This document shows positions 19,360 to 27,119 of a DNA stretch of 41,988 bases, piece by piece. A program made the position numbers and the translations under genes. Positions within the stretch are counted from its first letter, which is position 1. Every line of letters starts with the position of its first letter. Location: assembly GCF_003970575.1 (NCBI RefSeq), contig NZ_RXWZ01000024.1:1-41988 (forward strand), given 5' to 3'. The stretch comes from Mammaliicoccus fleurettii. Lineage in GTDB: Bacteria; Bacillota; Bacilli; Staphylococcales; Staphylococcaceae. The notes under the pieces were generated by a model, which was not told the DNA's origin, did no database searches, and saw only the letters and a list, made by a program, of their open reading frames with translations.

Positions 19360-20286
19360 TTATAATTTTTCAATAAAATCTATGAATTTGTCCCAATCTG
19401 CTTGATTAACACTATTGTAGCTAGCGTCTATAATAAAACGTTCTGATAAAAGTTTCAAGTAACATGCAATTAAAGTTTCATCTTCTAGCTCGCTAAAATC
19501 AATTGGATACATTACGATAGCATGTTGATTCAATAAACTTTTAGCTAATTCAATCGATGAAGGACTATCAATTTCAAGTTGATCTATTACTTTAGGTATT
19601 ATATTTTTGTTTAAATTTGTTCTTTCAATGCCATCTAATTCTATAGGATTAACAGTTAAAAATTCGTTTAATTTTTCAAATTTTACTTCAGCAGACCATT
19701 CACTTAATCTTAAATACTCTAAAATCAAACTTTGTACATTTGGATGCAATGTTTCATTCTCTATAATCTGAGCTAAAGTTAAATTAAACACACCTAAATG
19801 ATTATCAATTAAGTCGATTAAGAGATTAATTTGTTCTTCAAATTGCGTTTCTTTAAATGCTCTCAAAATTTCTGATGCTTTTAACTGTCTTTGATTAAGT
19901 TTGTCTTTTGCCATATCTTGAATAGGAAGTAGTGCCATCCTAGTAGAATGTTCAATATTTTCATCTTTAATTTGATTAATGATTTCAACTACTGTTTGAT
20001 ATTGTTCTAAATAATATAGGCTTTCTACAAAATAAATAACAATCTTATCATAATAGTCATGCCCTTGATTTAGCAATATACTTGCTTCTTCTCTCAATTC
20101 TAAATAATGACCACACGCTTTTAAAACTTCACATTTTTTTAATGATAGGTCTTCATCCATTGCAAAATGTTGTTCATATAATTCGAACACTTGATACGCT
20201 TCATCAAATTGTTCCTTTTGTATAGCAGTATTAATATTTTGTATGAGTTGGTTTTTCAGTTTTGGAAATGGAATGATTTCACTCAA
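19360..20286 (-). CDS. Helical TPR-like repeat protein
   Basis: This 308-residue protein has no signal peptide or membrane segment and is almost wholly alpha-helical. Tandem helix pairs resemble TPR units (AIQKEQFDEAYQVFELYEQHF, CGHYLELREEASILLNQG, YYLEQYQTVVEIINQI). It is probably a scaffold; partner and function are unknown. A homologue lies in the same place upstream of tig in staphylococci, as I remember. The start codon is TTG at 20284-20286 with GAGGTG 7 nt upstream; that Shine-Dalgarno lies inside the last codons of the NUDIX gene (2-nt gap), so the two genes are a coupled pair. Confidence 0.8.
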   Translation of the reverse strand: MSEIIPFPKLKNQLIQNINTAIQKEQFDEAYQVFELYEQHFAMDEDLSLKKCEVLKACGHYLELREEASILLNQGHDYYDKIVIYFVESLYYLEQYQTVVEIINQIKDENIEHSTRMALLPIQDMAKDKLNQRQLKASEILRAFKETQFEEQINLLIDLIDNHLGVFNLTLAQIIENETLHPNVQSLILEYLRLSEWSAEVKFEKLNEFLTVNPIELDGIERTNLNKNIIPKVIDQLEIDSPSSIELAKSLLNQHAIVMYPIDFSELEDETLIACYLKLLSERFIIDASYNSVNQADWDKFIDFIEKL

Positions 20287-20288
20287 GG

Positions 20289-20912
20289 TTACTCACCTCT
20301 TCTGTATATACCATCTATAATAAGACTACTCCATGTTTCATAGTTTTCATTATTAGATAACTCCGATTGGTTGACCCAATTAATTTTCAATGTGTCAGTT
20401 TCGATAGCTTCGACACTTTCTTTTTGGACTTTTAATTTAAACACTACGCCAATATGAACTTTACCAACTTCATTCTGATCATCATTGATAAATCCGATTA
20501 ACTCCATATTTTCTACATCTTTTTTACTCAAACCAACTTCTTCTTCAAGTTCTCTTGCAGCATTTTCTCTTATCACTTCTTCAACATTAGTAGCATTAGG
20601 AACATCATTCATATGTCCACCTACACCTATTGAACTCAATCCGTGAAGTCTACCTTCTCCACCACCAGTTAACCTTTCATAAACTAACACTTCGTTATTT
20701 TCATTTTCTAAAATACAATATGAAATCAACTGTTTATATGATGGATCTTCTTCCATGTCTCCACGTCTTTTAGTTTCGTATTGATTAATTGTTTCGTAAA
20801 TATATTTTGTTTCTTCATCTTGGATAGATTTAAATCCATCGAATTGATATGTTTCATTATTAAAAATTGTCTTTCTTGGTACCACTGTTATCATTTCATC
20901 AAATTTAGACAT
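20289..20912 (-). CDS. NUDIX hydrolase family protein
   Basis: The 207-residue protein contains a NUDIX box at about 99-128: G(G)H...E-x7-REL-x-EE-x-GL, with residues EEVIRENAARELEEEVGL. The spacing between the first Gly and the first Glu is longer than the classical motif, as in some NUDIX subfamilies. The metal-binding glutamates of RELEEEVG are intact, so it should hydrolyse a nucleoside diphosphate derivative; the substrate cannot be told. The N-terminal 50 residues (DEMITVVPRKTIFNNETYQFDGF) are a conserved extension. The ATG follows AAGGAG. Candidate promoter TTTACG-17-TAAAAT lies just upstream (minus strand). It is co-transcribed with the TPR-like gene. Confidence 0.88.
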   Translation of the reverse strand: MSKFDEMITVVPRKTIFNNETYQFDGFKSIQDEETKYIYETINQYETKRRGDMEEDPSYKQLISYCILENENNEVLVYERLTGGGEGRLHGLSSIGVGGHMNDVPNATNVEEVIRENAARELEEEVGLSKKDVENMELIGFINDDQNEVGKVHIGVVFKLKVQKESVEAIETDTLKINWVNQSELSNNENYETWSSLIIDGIYRRGE

Positions 20913-21004
20913 AATAATCTCCTTATTCTTATTTCTACACTATTTTATCAAAGCGTTTATAAAGCGTAAAGGAGTTGGGTCTGTTCGTTCTTTTTTTAAT
21001 AACA
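20913..21004. other. Leader side of the long intergenic gap
   Basis: It contains the Shine-Dalgarno of the NUDIX gene, a weak minus-strand promoter (TTTACG, 17 nt, TAAAAT) and a short direct repeat ACGCTTT...ACGCTTT (minus). On the plus strand TATAAA and a purine patch GGAG are visible, but no convincing gene follows. Confidence 0.35.
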
Positions 21005-21300
21005 TCTTATGATATTGTTCGTGCAAGTTTTCCTTTTTTTTTATACAATCTTACGATTTTTTTCGTGCATGTTTGCCTGCCTTTTTATACAATCTTACGA
21101 TTTTGTACGTGCATGCTTGTCTACTTTTTTATACAATCTTACGATTTTGTTCGTACATGCTTGCCTACTGTTTTATACAATCTTACGATTTTGATTGTGC
21201 ATGCTTGCCTACCTTTTTATACAAACTCACGATTTTGTTTGTGCATGTTTACCTACCTTTTATACAATCTTACGATTTTGTTCGTGCATGCTTGCCTAGG
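21005..21300. repeat. Seven-copy 44-bp tandem repeat array
   Basis: Copies start at 21005, 21049, 21093, 21137, 21181, 21225 (43 bp) and 21268 (33 bp, truncated at CCTAGG). Each has TCTTACGATTTTGTTCGTGC, then ATGCTTGCCTACC, a T-run and ATACAA. Within each copy, ACGA and TCGT form a small inverted repeat, and most copies carry GCATGC. Variation between copies is mostly single substitutions. There are no spacers, so this is not CRISPR. The period is not a multiple of three and all three plus frames stay open, which produces repetitive pseudo-proteins; I do not regard it as coding. Confidence 0.9.
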
Positions 21301-21350
21301 GGTATGGTTCGAGCCTGTAGTCTCTCACGCATACTATTCCCTCAGGCGTC

Positions 21351-21415
21351 AGCACTTACAAAATCATCGTAATAACTAACCATATTTATATAGAAAAATG
21401 ATTGCTCTAAGTGCT
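21351..21415. repeat. Imperfect hairpin beside the tandem repeats
   Basis: AGCACTTA (21351-21358) pairs with TAAGTGCT (21408-21415), and just inside AATCAT (21362-21367) pairs with ATGATT (21398-21403), offset by one base. The loop is AT-rich. It directly follows a GC-richer stretch (21300-21350) unlike its surroundings. Confidence 0.5.
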
Positions 21416-21430
21416 ACTACGGATAGTGGA

Positions 21431-21469
21431 CAAATTGAACTTGAATTTATAAGTTCAGTTTGTTTTTTT
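21431..21469 (+). terminator. Plus-strand intrinsic terminator without an upstream gene
   Basis: A 12-bp stem pairs 21431-21442 with 21451-21462 (one G-U pair), with loop GAATTTAT, and is followed by seven T. The U-run is only on the plus strand, so it should end a plus-strand transcript coming through the tandem-repeat array. No plus-strand CDS is seen there. Confidence 0.65.
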
Positions 21470-21500
21470 GTTTTAATAAGTAGATTTGTTGAACATAGAA

Positions 21501-21568
21501 TCAACTCTAGGATAAATTCCACCTATACTATAAATATTTAATTAATATTTGGTATTTTTTAGAGTTGA
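21501..21568. repeat. 68-bp inverted-repeat element
   Basis: TCAACTCTA (21501-21509) and TAGAGTTGA (21560-21568) are perfect terminal arms. Inside is a further AT-rich partial palindrome around AAATATTTAATTAATATTT. It looks like a small foldback element or cruciform. No coding sequence is inside. Confidence 0.55.
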
Positions 21569-21590
21569 CTCCTGTGGGGTAAGCACGAGC
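21564..21590 (+). repeat. Possible dispersed intergenic motif (ACTCCTGTGGGGTAAGCACG)
   Basis: This motif resembles the GACTCCTGCGGG-AAGCACGAGC strings that I remember as common dispersed intergenic sequences in Bacillales. Only one copy is in this window, so the repeat nature cannot be shown here. Confidence 0.3.
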
Positions 21591-21641
21591 AAAAAAAATG
21601 CCAACAAAGTCTAAGAGTAACCAAAATGATTTTTACAAAAA

Positions 21642-21679
21642 ATAAGAGCAGAAATTCAATGAAGAATTTCTGCTCTTAT
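21642..21679 (-). terminator. Intrinsic terminator after rplT
   Basis: A 16-bp perfect stem pairs 21642-21657 with 21664-21679 (TAAGAGCAGAAATTC and complement) with a 6-nt loop, 10 nt after the rplT stop, followed by a U-rich tail on the minus strand. Confidence 0.93.
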
Positions 21680-21689
21680 ATAGAATATA

Positions 21690-22049
21690 TTATTTAGCTA
21701 ATGCGTCTTTAGCTTTAGTAGCTAATTCAGCAAATGCTTTTTCATCTGAAACAGCGATTTCAGAAAGCATTTTACGGTTGATGTCAATACCAGCTAATTT
21801 AAGACCATTCATTAAACGGCTATAGCTGATGTCGTTTTGACGAGATGCTGCATTAATACGTGCAATCCATAATTTACGGAATTCACGTTTTTTCTGACGA
21901 CGGTCACGGTAAGCATAGTTACCTGATTTCATTACTTGTTGTTTAGCAACTTTATATAATGTATGTTTTGATCCAAAGTAACCTTTAGATAATTTTAAAA
22001 CTTTTTTACGACGAGCTCTCGTCACTGTTCCACCTTTAACACGTGGCAT
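21690..22049 (-). CDS. rplT: 50S ribosomal protein L20
   Basis: L20 binds 23S rRNA early in 50S assembly and also represses its own operon by binding the leader RNA. It has 119 residues, very basic, with the L20 signature ([59 protein letters not shown]). AAGGAGG precedes the ATG. It is last in infC-rpmI-rplT and is followed by a strong terminator. Confidence 0.99.
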   Translation of the reverse strand: MPRVKGGTVTRARRKKVLKLSKGYFGSKHTLYKVAKQQVMKSGNYAYRDRRQKKREFRKLWIARINAASRQNDISYSRLMNGLKLAGIDINRKMLSEIAVSDEKAFAELATKAKDALAK

Positions 22050-22091
22050 TATAATTCCTCCTTAAAATGGACCATTAGTCCGCTATGTTTA

Positions 22092-22292
22092 TTATTTTAC
22101 GTACGTTAACATTTGTTTAACTCGTTTAGTATCTGATTTAGAAACTAATGAAGCTTTACGTAATTTACGTTTCGCTTTAGTAGATTTGTTTGCAAATAAG
22201 TGTGAAGTAAATGATCTAGAACGTTTTAATTGACCTGAACCAGTTCTTTTAACACGTTTAGCTGCTCCACGATGAGTTTTCATTTTAGGCAT
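22092..22292 (-). CDS. rpmI: 50S ribosomal protein L35
   Basis: This is a 66-residue, highly basic protein with the L35 signature [20 protein letters not shown] and [19 protein letters not shown]. It is part of the 50S subunit. AGGAGG precedes the ATG. It lies 25 nt after infC and 42 nt before rplT, the standard order. Confidence 0.99.
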   Translation of the reverse strand: MPKMKTHRGAAKRVKRTGSGQLKRSRSFTSHLFANKSTKAKRKLRKASLVSKSDTKRVKQMLTYVK

Positions 22293-22317
22293 TGAGATTT
22301 CCTCCTATTATTTCGGT

Positions 22318-22839
22318 TTATTTGTCGTTTGAAATTGGCGCTAACATTAAGAACATTGAACGCCCTTCCATTTTAGGTCTTTGTTCAACTGTTGCTATAT
22401 CCTTACAAGATTCTGCAAAGCGTTCTAACACGCGTTGACCAATTTCTTTATGCGTAATCGCACGTCCTCTAAATCTAATAGATACTTTAACTTTATCTTC
22501 TTTAGATAAGAATTTTTGTGCATGTTTCAATTTAGTTTCAAAGTCATGTTCTTCGATAGTTGGACTTAATCGAATTTCTTTTACACTAACAATTTTTTGT
22601 TTCTTACGCATTTCTTTTTCTTTTTTCTGTTGTTCGAATTTATATTTACCGTAATCCATAATTCTTGCAACAGGTGGTTTAGCATTTGGCGCTACTACTA
22701 CTACATCTAAATCTACTCTTTCAGCCATTTCAATGGCTTCAAATTTTGATTTAACACCAATTTGTTCCCCATCTTGGCCAATAAGGCGAAGTTCTTTCGC
22801 ACGAATTTTGTCGTTTATTTGAGTCTGATCTTTAGCTAT
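22318..22839 (-). CDS. infC: Translation initiation factor IF-3, likely AUA start
   Basis: IF-3 keeps 30S subunits free and rejects wrong start codons. It contains the N-domain ([22 protein letters not shown]), the IF3 signature [16 protein letters not shown] and the C-domain ([39 protein letters not shown]). A GTG at 22846-22848 can open the frame, but it shares bases with the perfect AGGAGG Shine-Dalgarno. The codon at proper spacing (8 nt) is ATA at 22837-22839, giving 173 residues. IF-3 genes in other bacteria use AUU, AUC or AUA starts for autoregulation, so AUA is my preferred start; this is inference. The operon leader is an L20-type attenuator. Confidence 0.93.
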   Translation of the reverse strand: MAKDQTQINDKIRAKELRLIGQDGEQIGVKSKFEAIEMAERVDLDVVVVAPNAKPPVARIMDYGKYKFEQQKKEKEMRKKQKIVSVKEIRLSPTIEEHDFETKLKHAQKFLSKEDKVKVSIRFRGRAITHKEIGQRVLERFAESCKDIATVEQRPKMEGRSMFLMLAPISNDK

Positions 22840-22876
22840 GGTTGACACCTCCTAGAATTTTACGAAGTCGTCCAAG

Positions 22877-23011
22877 AAAAAAAGAACGAATGCACAATGC
22901 ACCCGCTCTCCTCCATAAACATTAAAGGTTTATTGTACCTGCTAACTGCTTTACGCGTCACTACAGGTGAGAAGCGGGTATGCCTCTACTTGGTCCGTTT
23001 CGTATTCAACA
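22877..23011 (-). promoter_or_regulatory. L20-type leader attenuator of infC-rpmI-rplT
   Basis: The leader ends in a terminator, arms 22884-22894 and 22898-22908 with several G-U pairs, then seven U. Upstream the RNA segment ACCCGCTTCTC (minus strand, 22969-22979) is complementary to GAGAGCGGGT, the 5' arm of the terminator, so it can form an antiterminator. This matches the L20 leader of Firmicutes, in which excess L20 favours termination. The remaining leader (GGACCAAGTAGAGGC) fits the same motif by memory. Confidence 0.85.
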
Positions 23012-23017
23012 AAACTA

Positions 23018-23046
23018 ATCTTACCAATTATAAACCTTTATGTCAA
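23018..23046 (-). promoter_or_regulatory. Promoter of infC-rpmI-rplT
   Basis: Perfect -35 TTGACA (23041-23046), a 17-nt spacer and TAAGAT (23018-23023). The lysP stop codon is only 3 nt away. Confidence 0.7.
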
Positions 23047-23049
23047 TCT

Positions 23050-24543
23050 TTATTTAATATTATTTTCAAATTCTTTCATATCGATATCTTGACTTAAATC
23101 AACTTGTTTAAGTGGTATCATTTTTGTTTTATATTTCACTTTATGGAAAATAAAGAATGCTAAAAATACTGGAATACCCATATATGTGATGAAGAATCTT
23201 CTTGGTTCAAACTCACCAGTTTGTATGAAGTCAACATCTTGACCGACAATTACAATTGCACAAAGTGCAAACGCAAATAACGGACCAAATGGGAATAGCT
23301 TTGCAGTATATTTCAATTTTGATTTATCATAATTTTGTAGATCAAATGCTCTTCTAAATCTAAAGTGACTGATTGCTATACCTAGCCAAGCAATAAATCC
23401 TGTCATACCTGATGCTGCGATAATATACTCATACGCCCCACCACTTAAATGCTCTATAGCAAATATTAGAACGACAACTACTGCAGTAGCCATAAGTGCT
23501 GTATAAGGCACCCCAAATTTATTTGTTTTAGAAAATACTGGCGAAGCAAGTTTATCTTTACTCATAGAGAATAACATTCTCACAGATGCATACATACCAG
23601 AATTACCTGCTGATAATACTGAAGTTAATATTACTGCATTCATAAATGAAGCAGCAAATGCTAAACCAGCATTTTCAAATACCAATGTGAATGGTGATTT
23701 TGCTATTTCATCGCCACCCATTAAGTTTGGATTAGTATAAGGAATAATCATACCAATTACAAATATTGCTAAAACATAGAATAATATTATTCTCCAAAAT
23801 ACTTGTTTAATTGCTTTAGGTACTGCACGTTCTGGATTTTCAGACTCACCTGCAGTAATACCTATTAACTCTGTACCTTGGAAAGAGAATCCTGCTACTA
23901 AGAACACACCTAGAACTAGCAAGAATGTATTAACATTGGAATCTCCGAGGAACGGTGCATCTCCAGCTACAAAGTTTTCGAATCCTAAATACTCTCCACC
24001 TAGTAATCCGAATATCGTTAATAACCCAATCCCGATAAAGATTATAACTGTAGCTACTTTAATGAAAGCAAACCAATATTCACTTTCTCCATATACACGT
24101 ACAGATAATGAATTCAGACCAAATATAATGGCCATAAATATGACACTCCATAACCATGATGGAATAATTTCTAACGGTTCCCAATAGCTGACAACTTGTG
24201 AAGCAATTGTAATGTCAGCAGCAACAGTAATAACCCAGTTGAACCAATAATTCCATCCTAATGCAAATCCTAATGAAGGATCTACAAATCGTGTTGCATA
24301 CGTACTAAAAGATCCTGAAACTGGCAAATATGTTGCCATTTCTCCTAAAGAAGTCATAAGGAAGAACACCATTAATCCTACGACAGCATATGCTAATAAT
24401 GCTCCACCTGGTCCAGCATCTCTAATCGCACCACCAGAAGTCATAAATAAACCAGTACCTATACAACCTCCAATGGCAATCATAGAAATATGTCTATCTT
24501 TAAGCTTTCTTTGAACATTGTTCGTTGATTTTTCTTGAGCCAT
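23050..24543 (-). CDS. lysP: Lysine-specific permease (APC family)
   Basis: This is a 497-residue amino-acid/proton symporter with 12 membrane segments. The amino-acid permease signature is at the N-terminus (RHISMIAIGGCIGTGLFMTSGGAIRDAGPGGALLAY), then SLGEMATYLPVSGSFSTYATRFVDPSLGFALGWNYW, and GTELIGITAGESENPERAVPKAI. The substrate call rests on the lysine riboswitch directly upstream and on LysP-like sequence. The frame extends 17 codons upstream, but the ATG at 24541-24543 follows GAAAGGG and starts MAQEKST. There is no terminator after the gene; its stop abuts the infC promoter. Confidence 0.93.
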   Translation of the reverse strand: MAQEKSTNNVQRKLKDRHISMIAIGGCIGTGLFMTSGGAIRDAGPGGALLAYAVVGLMVFFLMTSLGEMATYLPVSGSFSTYATRFVDPSLGFALGWNYWFNWVITVAADITIASQVVSYWEPLEIIPSWLWSVIFMAIIFGLNSLSVRVYGESEYWFAFIKVATVIIFIGIGLLTIFGLLGGEYLGFENFVAGDAPFLGDSNVNTFLLVLGVFLVAGFSFQGTELIGITAGESENPERAVPKAIKQVFWRIILFYVLAIFVIGMIIPYTNPNLMGGDEIAKSPFTLVFENAGLAFAASFMNAVILTSVLSAGNSGMYASVRMLFSMSKDKLASPVFSKTNKFGVPYTALMATAVVVVLIFAIEHLSGGAYEYIIAASGMTGFIAWLGIAISHFRFRRAFDLQNYDKSKLKYTAKLFPFGPLFAFALCAIVIVGQDVDFIQTGEFEPRRFFITYMGIPVFLAFFIFHKVKYKTKMIPLKQVDLSQDIDMKEFENNIK

Positions 24544-24580
24544 TGTTTTTTCCCTTTCTTTATTCCACAATCGAGCCACT

Positions 24581-24832
24581 AAAAAAAGTCGCATATCATT
24601 AAGATATGCGACCTATATATGATCATTCCATACAAATTGGTAGCACATCACTTAGTGTGACAGTCCAGTATTTATTCAACACTGGCCCAATAAATAGTAT
24701 TATGGATACTATTTATTTCGGCAACGTCCCCTTTCATCATTTCAACATACGCGCCATTACGCTTCTGAATAATTACTTTTGAACATCGCAACCTCTAACT
24801 CATTACTGAGGAATATTTAATTAAATTTCACT
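24581..24832 (-). promoter_or_regulatory. Lysine riboswitch (L box) of lysP
   Basis: On the minus strand the aptamer shows conserved pieces: AGAGGTTGCGATG, AGAAGCG, GAAAGGGGACGTTGCCGAA, a 12-bp hairpin AATAAATAGTAT/ATACTATTTATT, TTGAATAAATACTGG and ACTGTCAC. The expression platform is a terminator with arms 24588-24597 and 24603-24612 (GTCGCATATC) followed by seven U. High lysine should stop transcription before lysP. Confidence 0.95.
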
Positions 24833-24838
24833 ATTAAA

Positions 24839-24867
24839 ACTATACCCGATGAAACGAGTAATTTCAA
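24839..24867 (-). promoter_or_regulatory. Promoter of lysP
   Basis: TTGAAA (24862-24867), a 17-nt spacer and TATAGT (24839-24844). The thrS stop lies 7 nt upstream of the -35. Confidence 0.75.
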
Positions 24868-24874
24868 TAGATTA

Positions 24875-26803
24875 TTACTTTTTCAATCTAATTTCATCAA
24901 CTAAGCTCCAAATAAATTCATCTTTTTCAACTGTATTAGAATCTTTAGAACCGTACTGGCGAACATTCACTTCTTGATTTTCCATTTCTTTGTCACCAAC
25001 AACGAGCTGATAAGGTATTTTTTTCATTTGAGCTTCACGAATTTTATATCCCATTTTCTCATTTCGATCGTCAATATGAACACGTACACCATGAGATTTC
25101 AAATCTTCTTGAATTGTTCTAGCGTAATCATAATGTAAATCAATATTTACAGGAATGATTTCCACTTGTTTCGGTGCTAACCAAATTGGGAATACACCTT
25201 TTGTTTCTTCTATTAAGAATGCAGTAAATCTTTCCATAGTAGAAATAACGCCTCTGTGAATTACGACTGGTCGATGTTCTTCACCATCATTACCGATATA
25301 AGTTAAATCAAATTTTTGAGGTAATAAGAAATCAAGTTGAGCTGTTGATAAAGTTTCTTCTTTACCCATTGCTGTTTTTACTTGTACGTCTAATTTCGGA
25401 CCATAAAAGGCCGCTTCCCCTATAGCTTCTTCATAAGGTAATTCCATTTCATCAATTACTTCTTTAAGAACAGTTTGTGCTCTATTCCACATTTCATCAT
25501 CGTCAAAATACTTTTCTTTATCTTCTGGGTCACGATAACTTAATCTAAATGTATAATCTTCGAATCCAAAGTCATCGTATACATCAAGAATCATATTTAC
25601 AACACGTTTAAATTCTTCTTTAATTTGATCAGGTCTTACAAAGATATGTGCATCATTTAAAGTCATACCTCTAACACGTTGTAAACCAGATACTGCACCA
25701 CTTGCTTCATATCTATGCATCATTCCTAATTCTGCAATACGTATTGGTAATTCTCTGTATGAATGACGGCTATTTTTATAAATCATCATATGATGTGGAC
25801 AGTTCATAGGTCTAAGAACTAATTCTTCATTTCCTAGATCCATTGTAGGGAACATGTCTTCGTGATAATGATCCCAGTGACCAGATTTTTTATAGAAATC
25901 AACGTTTGCCATAATTGGAGTATAAACATGGTCATAGCCCATTGCTACTTCTTTATCTACAATATAACGTTCTAATTCACGTCTAATAACTGCACCATTA
26001 GGCAACCATAATGGTAGTCCTGCTCCAACATCTTGGTTAGTAGTAAATAATTCTAACTCTTTACCAATTTTTCTATGGTCACGTTCTTTTCTTTCTTCTA
26101 AAACTTTCAAATACGCTTTCAATTCTTTCTTATCGAAAAATGCAGTGCCATAAATACGTTGAAGCATCTTATTATTTGAATCGCCTCTCCAATAAGCACC
26201 AGCTGTTGATAATAGTTTGAACTCTTTAATTTTTGAAGTTGATGGTACGTGAACGCCACGGCATAAATCAGTGAATTCACCTTGAGTGTATAAAGTTACA
26301 TTTTCATCTTCAGGTATAGCATCTATTAATTCCAATTTATATTCATCATTTTTAAAGAAATCTTTTGCTTCGTCGCGTGTTACAACTTTACGTTCAATCT
26401 TAAAGTTTTCATTTACGATTTGCTTCATTTCTTTTTCTATAGTTTCGAAGTCGTCACTAGAAATTTTGTGTTCAGTATCTACATCATAATAGAAACCACC
26501 TTCAATAACAGGACCAACACCAAACTTTACATCACCGTATAATCTTTGTAATGCTTGAGCCATCAAATGTGCTGTAGAATGTCTTAATACTTCTAAAGCA
26601 TCATCACTACCTGGTGTAACGATTTCTAGCTCCCCATCATTTTCCAAAGGTCTTGTTAAATCTACTAGTTGATTATTAAATTTACCGGCAACTGCTTTTT
26701 TTCTTAATCCTGGACTAATAGATTGAGCAATTTCTTCAGTTGTAGTGCCTTGTTCATACCCTTTCACATTACCATCTGGAAATTTAATGTTTATTTCACT
26801 CAT
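24875..26803 (-). CDS. thrS: Threonyl-tRNA synthetase
   Basis: This class II synthetase charges tRNA-Thr and edits Ser. It has 642 residues: TGS domain (1-63), the N2 editing domain with H75-x3-H79 (HSTAHLMAQ) and LCRGVHVP, then the catalytic core with motif 2 ([19 protein letters not shown]), zinc ligand cysteine in PMNCPHH, motif 3 ([18 protein letters not shown]), and a C-terminal anticodon-binding domain. The frame extends 12 codons further, but GAGGAGG lies properly before the ATG at 26801-26803 ([11 protein letters not shown]). Expression is under a T-box. Confidence 0.98.
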   Translation of the reverse strand: MSEINIKFPDGNVKGYEQGTTTEEIAQSISPGLRKKAVAGKFNNQLVDLTRPLENDGELEIVTPGSDDALEVLRHSTAHLMAQALQRLYGDVKFGVGPVIEGGFYYDVDTEHKISSDDFETIEKEMKQIVNENFKIERKVVTRDEAKDFFKNDEYKLELIDAIPEDENVTLYTQGEFTDLCRGVHVPSTSKIKEFKLLSTAGAYWRGDSNNKMLQRIYGTAFFDKKELKAYLKVLEERKERDHRKIGKELELFTTNQDVGAGLPLWLPNGAVIRRELERYIVDKEVAMGYDHVYTPIMANVDFYKKSGHWDHYHEDMFPTMDLGNEELVLRPMNCPHHMMIYKNSRHSYRELPIRIAELGMMHRYEASGAVSGLQRVRGMTLNDAHIFVRPDQIKEEFKRVVNMILDVYDDFGFEDYTFRLSYRDPEDKEKYFDDDEMWNRAQTVLKEVIDEMELPYEEAIGEAAFYGPKLDVQVKTAMGKEETLSTAQLDFLLPQKFDLTYIGNDGEEHRPVVIHRGVISTMERFTAFLIEETKGVFPIWLAPKQVEIIPVNIDLHYDYARTIQEDLKSHGVRVHIDDRNEKMGYKIREAQMKKIPYQLVVGDKEMENQEVNVRQYGSKDSNTVEKDEFIWSLVDEIRLKK

Positions 26804-26840
26804 AACGACTTCCTCCTCATTTTTTCTATTAAAGAACATA

Positions 26841-27078
26841 AAAAAGAGACCTCATCCAAAGGGACGAAATCTCTCGCGGTACCACCCTCATTAACGCACT
26901 CAAAAACTGAGCACGATAACTCTACATAAGATAACGGTCTTGAGCCGTATGTGGATTAACACATCATGTATGAGGGAGTAACAATTTATATTGCATTATC
27001 TCAATTCCAGCGATATGAGACTCTCTGTAAATGCTTTATAGACGTCATGTCCTCTAAATTTTTATATTCATTTAAGAT
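26841..27078 (-). promoter_or_regulatory. T-box leader of thrS
   Basis: It has the textbook T-box AGGGTGGTACCGCG (26875-26888) followed by a terminator with arms 26845-26857 and 26862-26874 (three G-U pairs in minus-strand RNA) and a U-run. The upstream Stem I begins with AGAGGACATGA and closes near CTCCCTC. An ACU threonine codon in TTACTCCC is a candidate specifier, not proven. Confidence 0.93.
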
Positions 27079-27084
27079 AATTCA

Positions 27085-27112
27085 ATTATACAACTCTATT
27101 ATAAAATATCAA
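27085..27112 (-). promoter_or_regulatory. Promoter of thrS
   Basis: TTGATA (27107-27112), a 16-nt spacer and TATAAT (27085-27090). The dnaI stop codon lies 7 nt upstream of the -35. Confidence 0.7.
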
Positions 27113-27119
27113 GTTAAAT

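Noticed and set aside
21005-21300. CRISPR array
   Set aside because: The repeats are directly tandem with no unique spacers, the units vary, and no cas genes are present in the window.
20975-21379. Plus-strand open frames of up to 134 codons across the tandem repeats
   Set aside because: The 44-bp period leaves all three plus frames open and each gives the same cycling peptide. The TTG start abuts its purine patch without spacing and no frame has a proper ribosome-binding site. These are products of the repeat, not genes.
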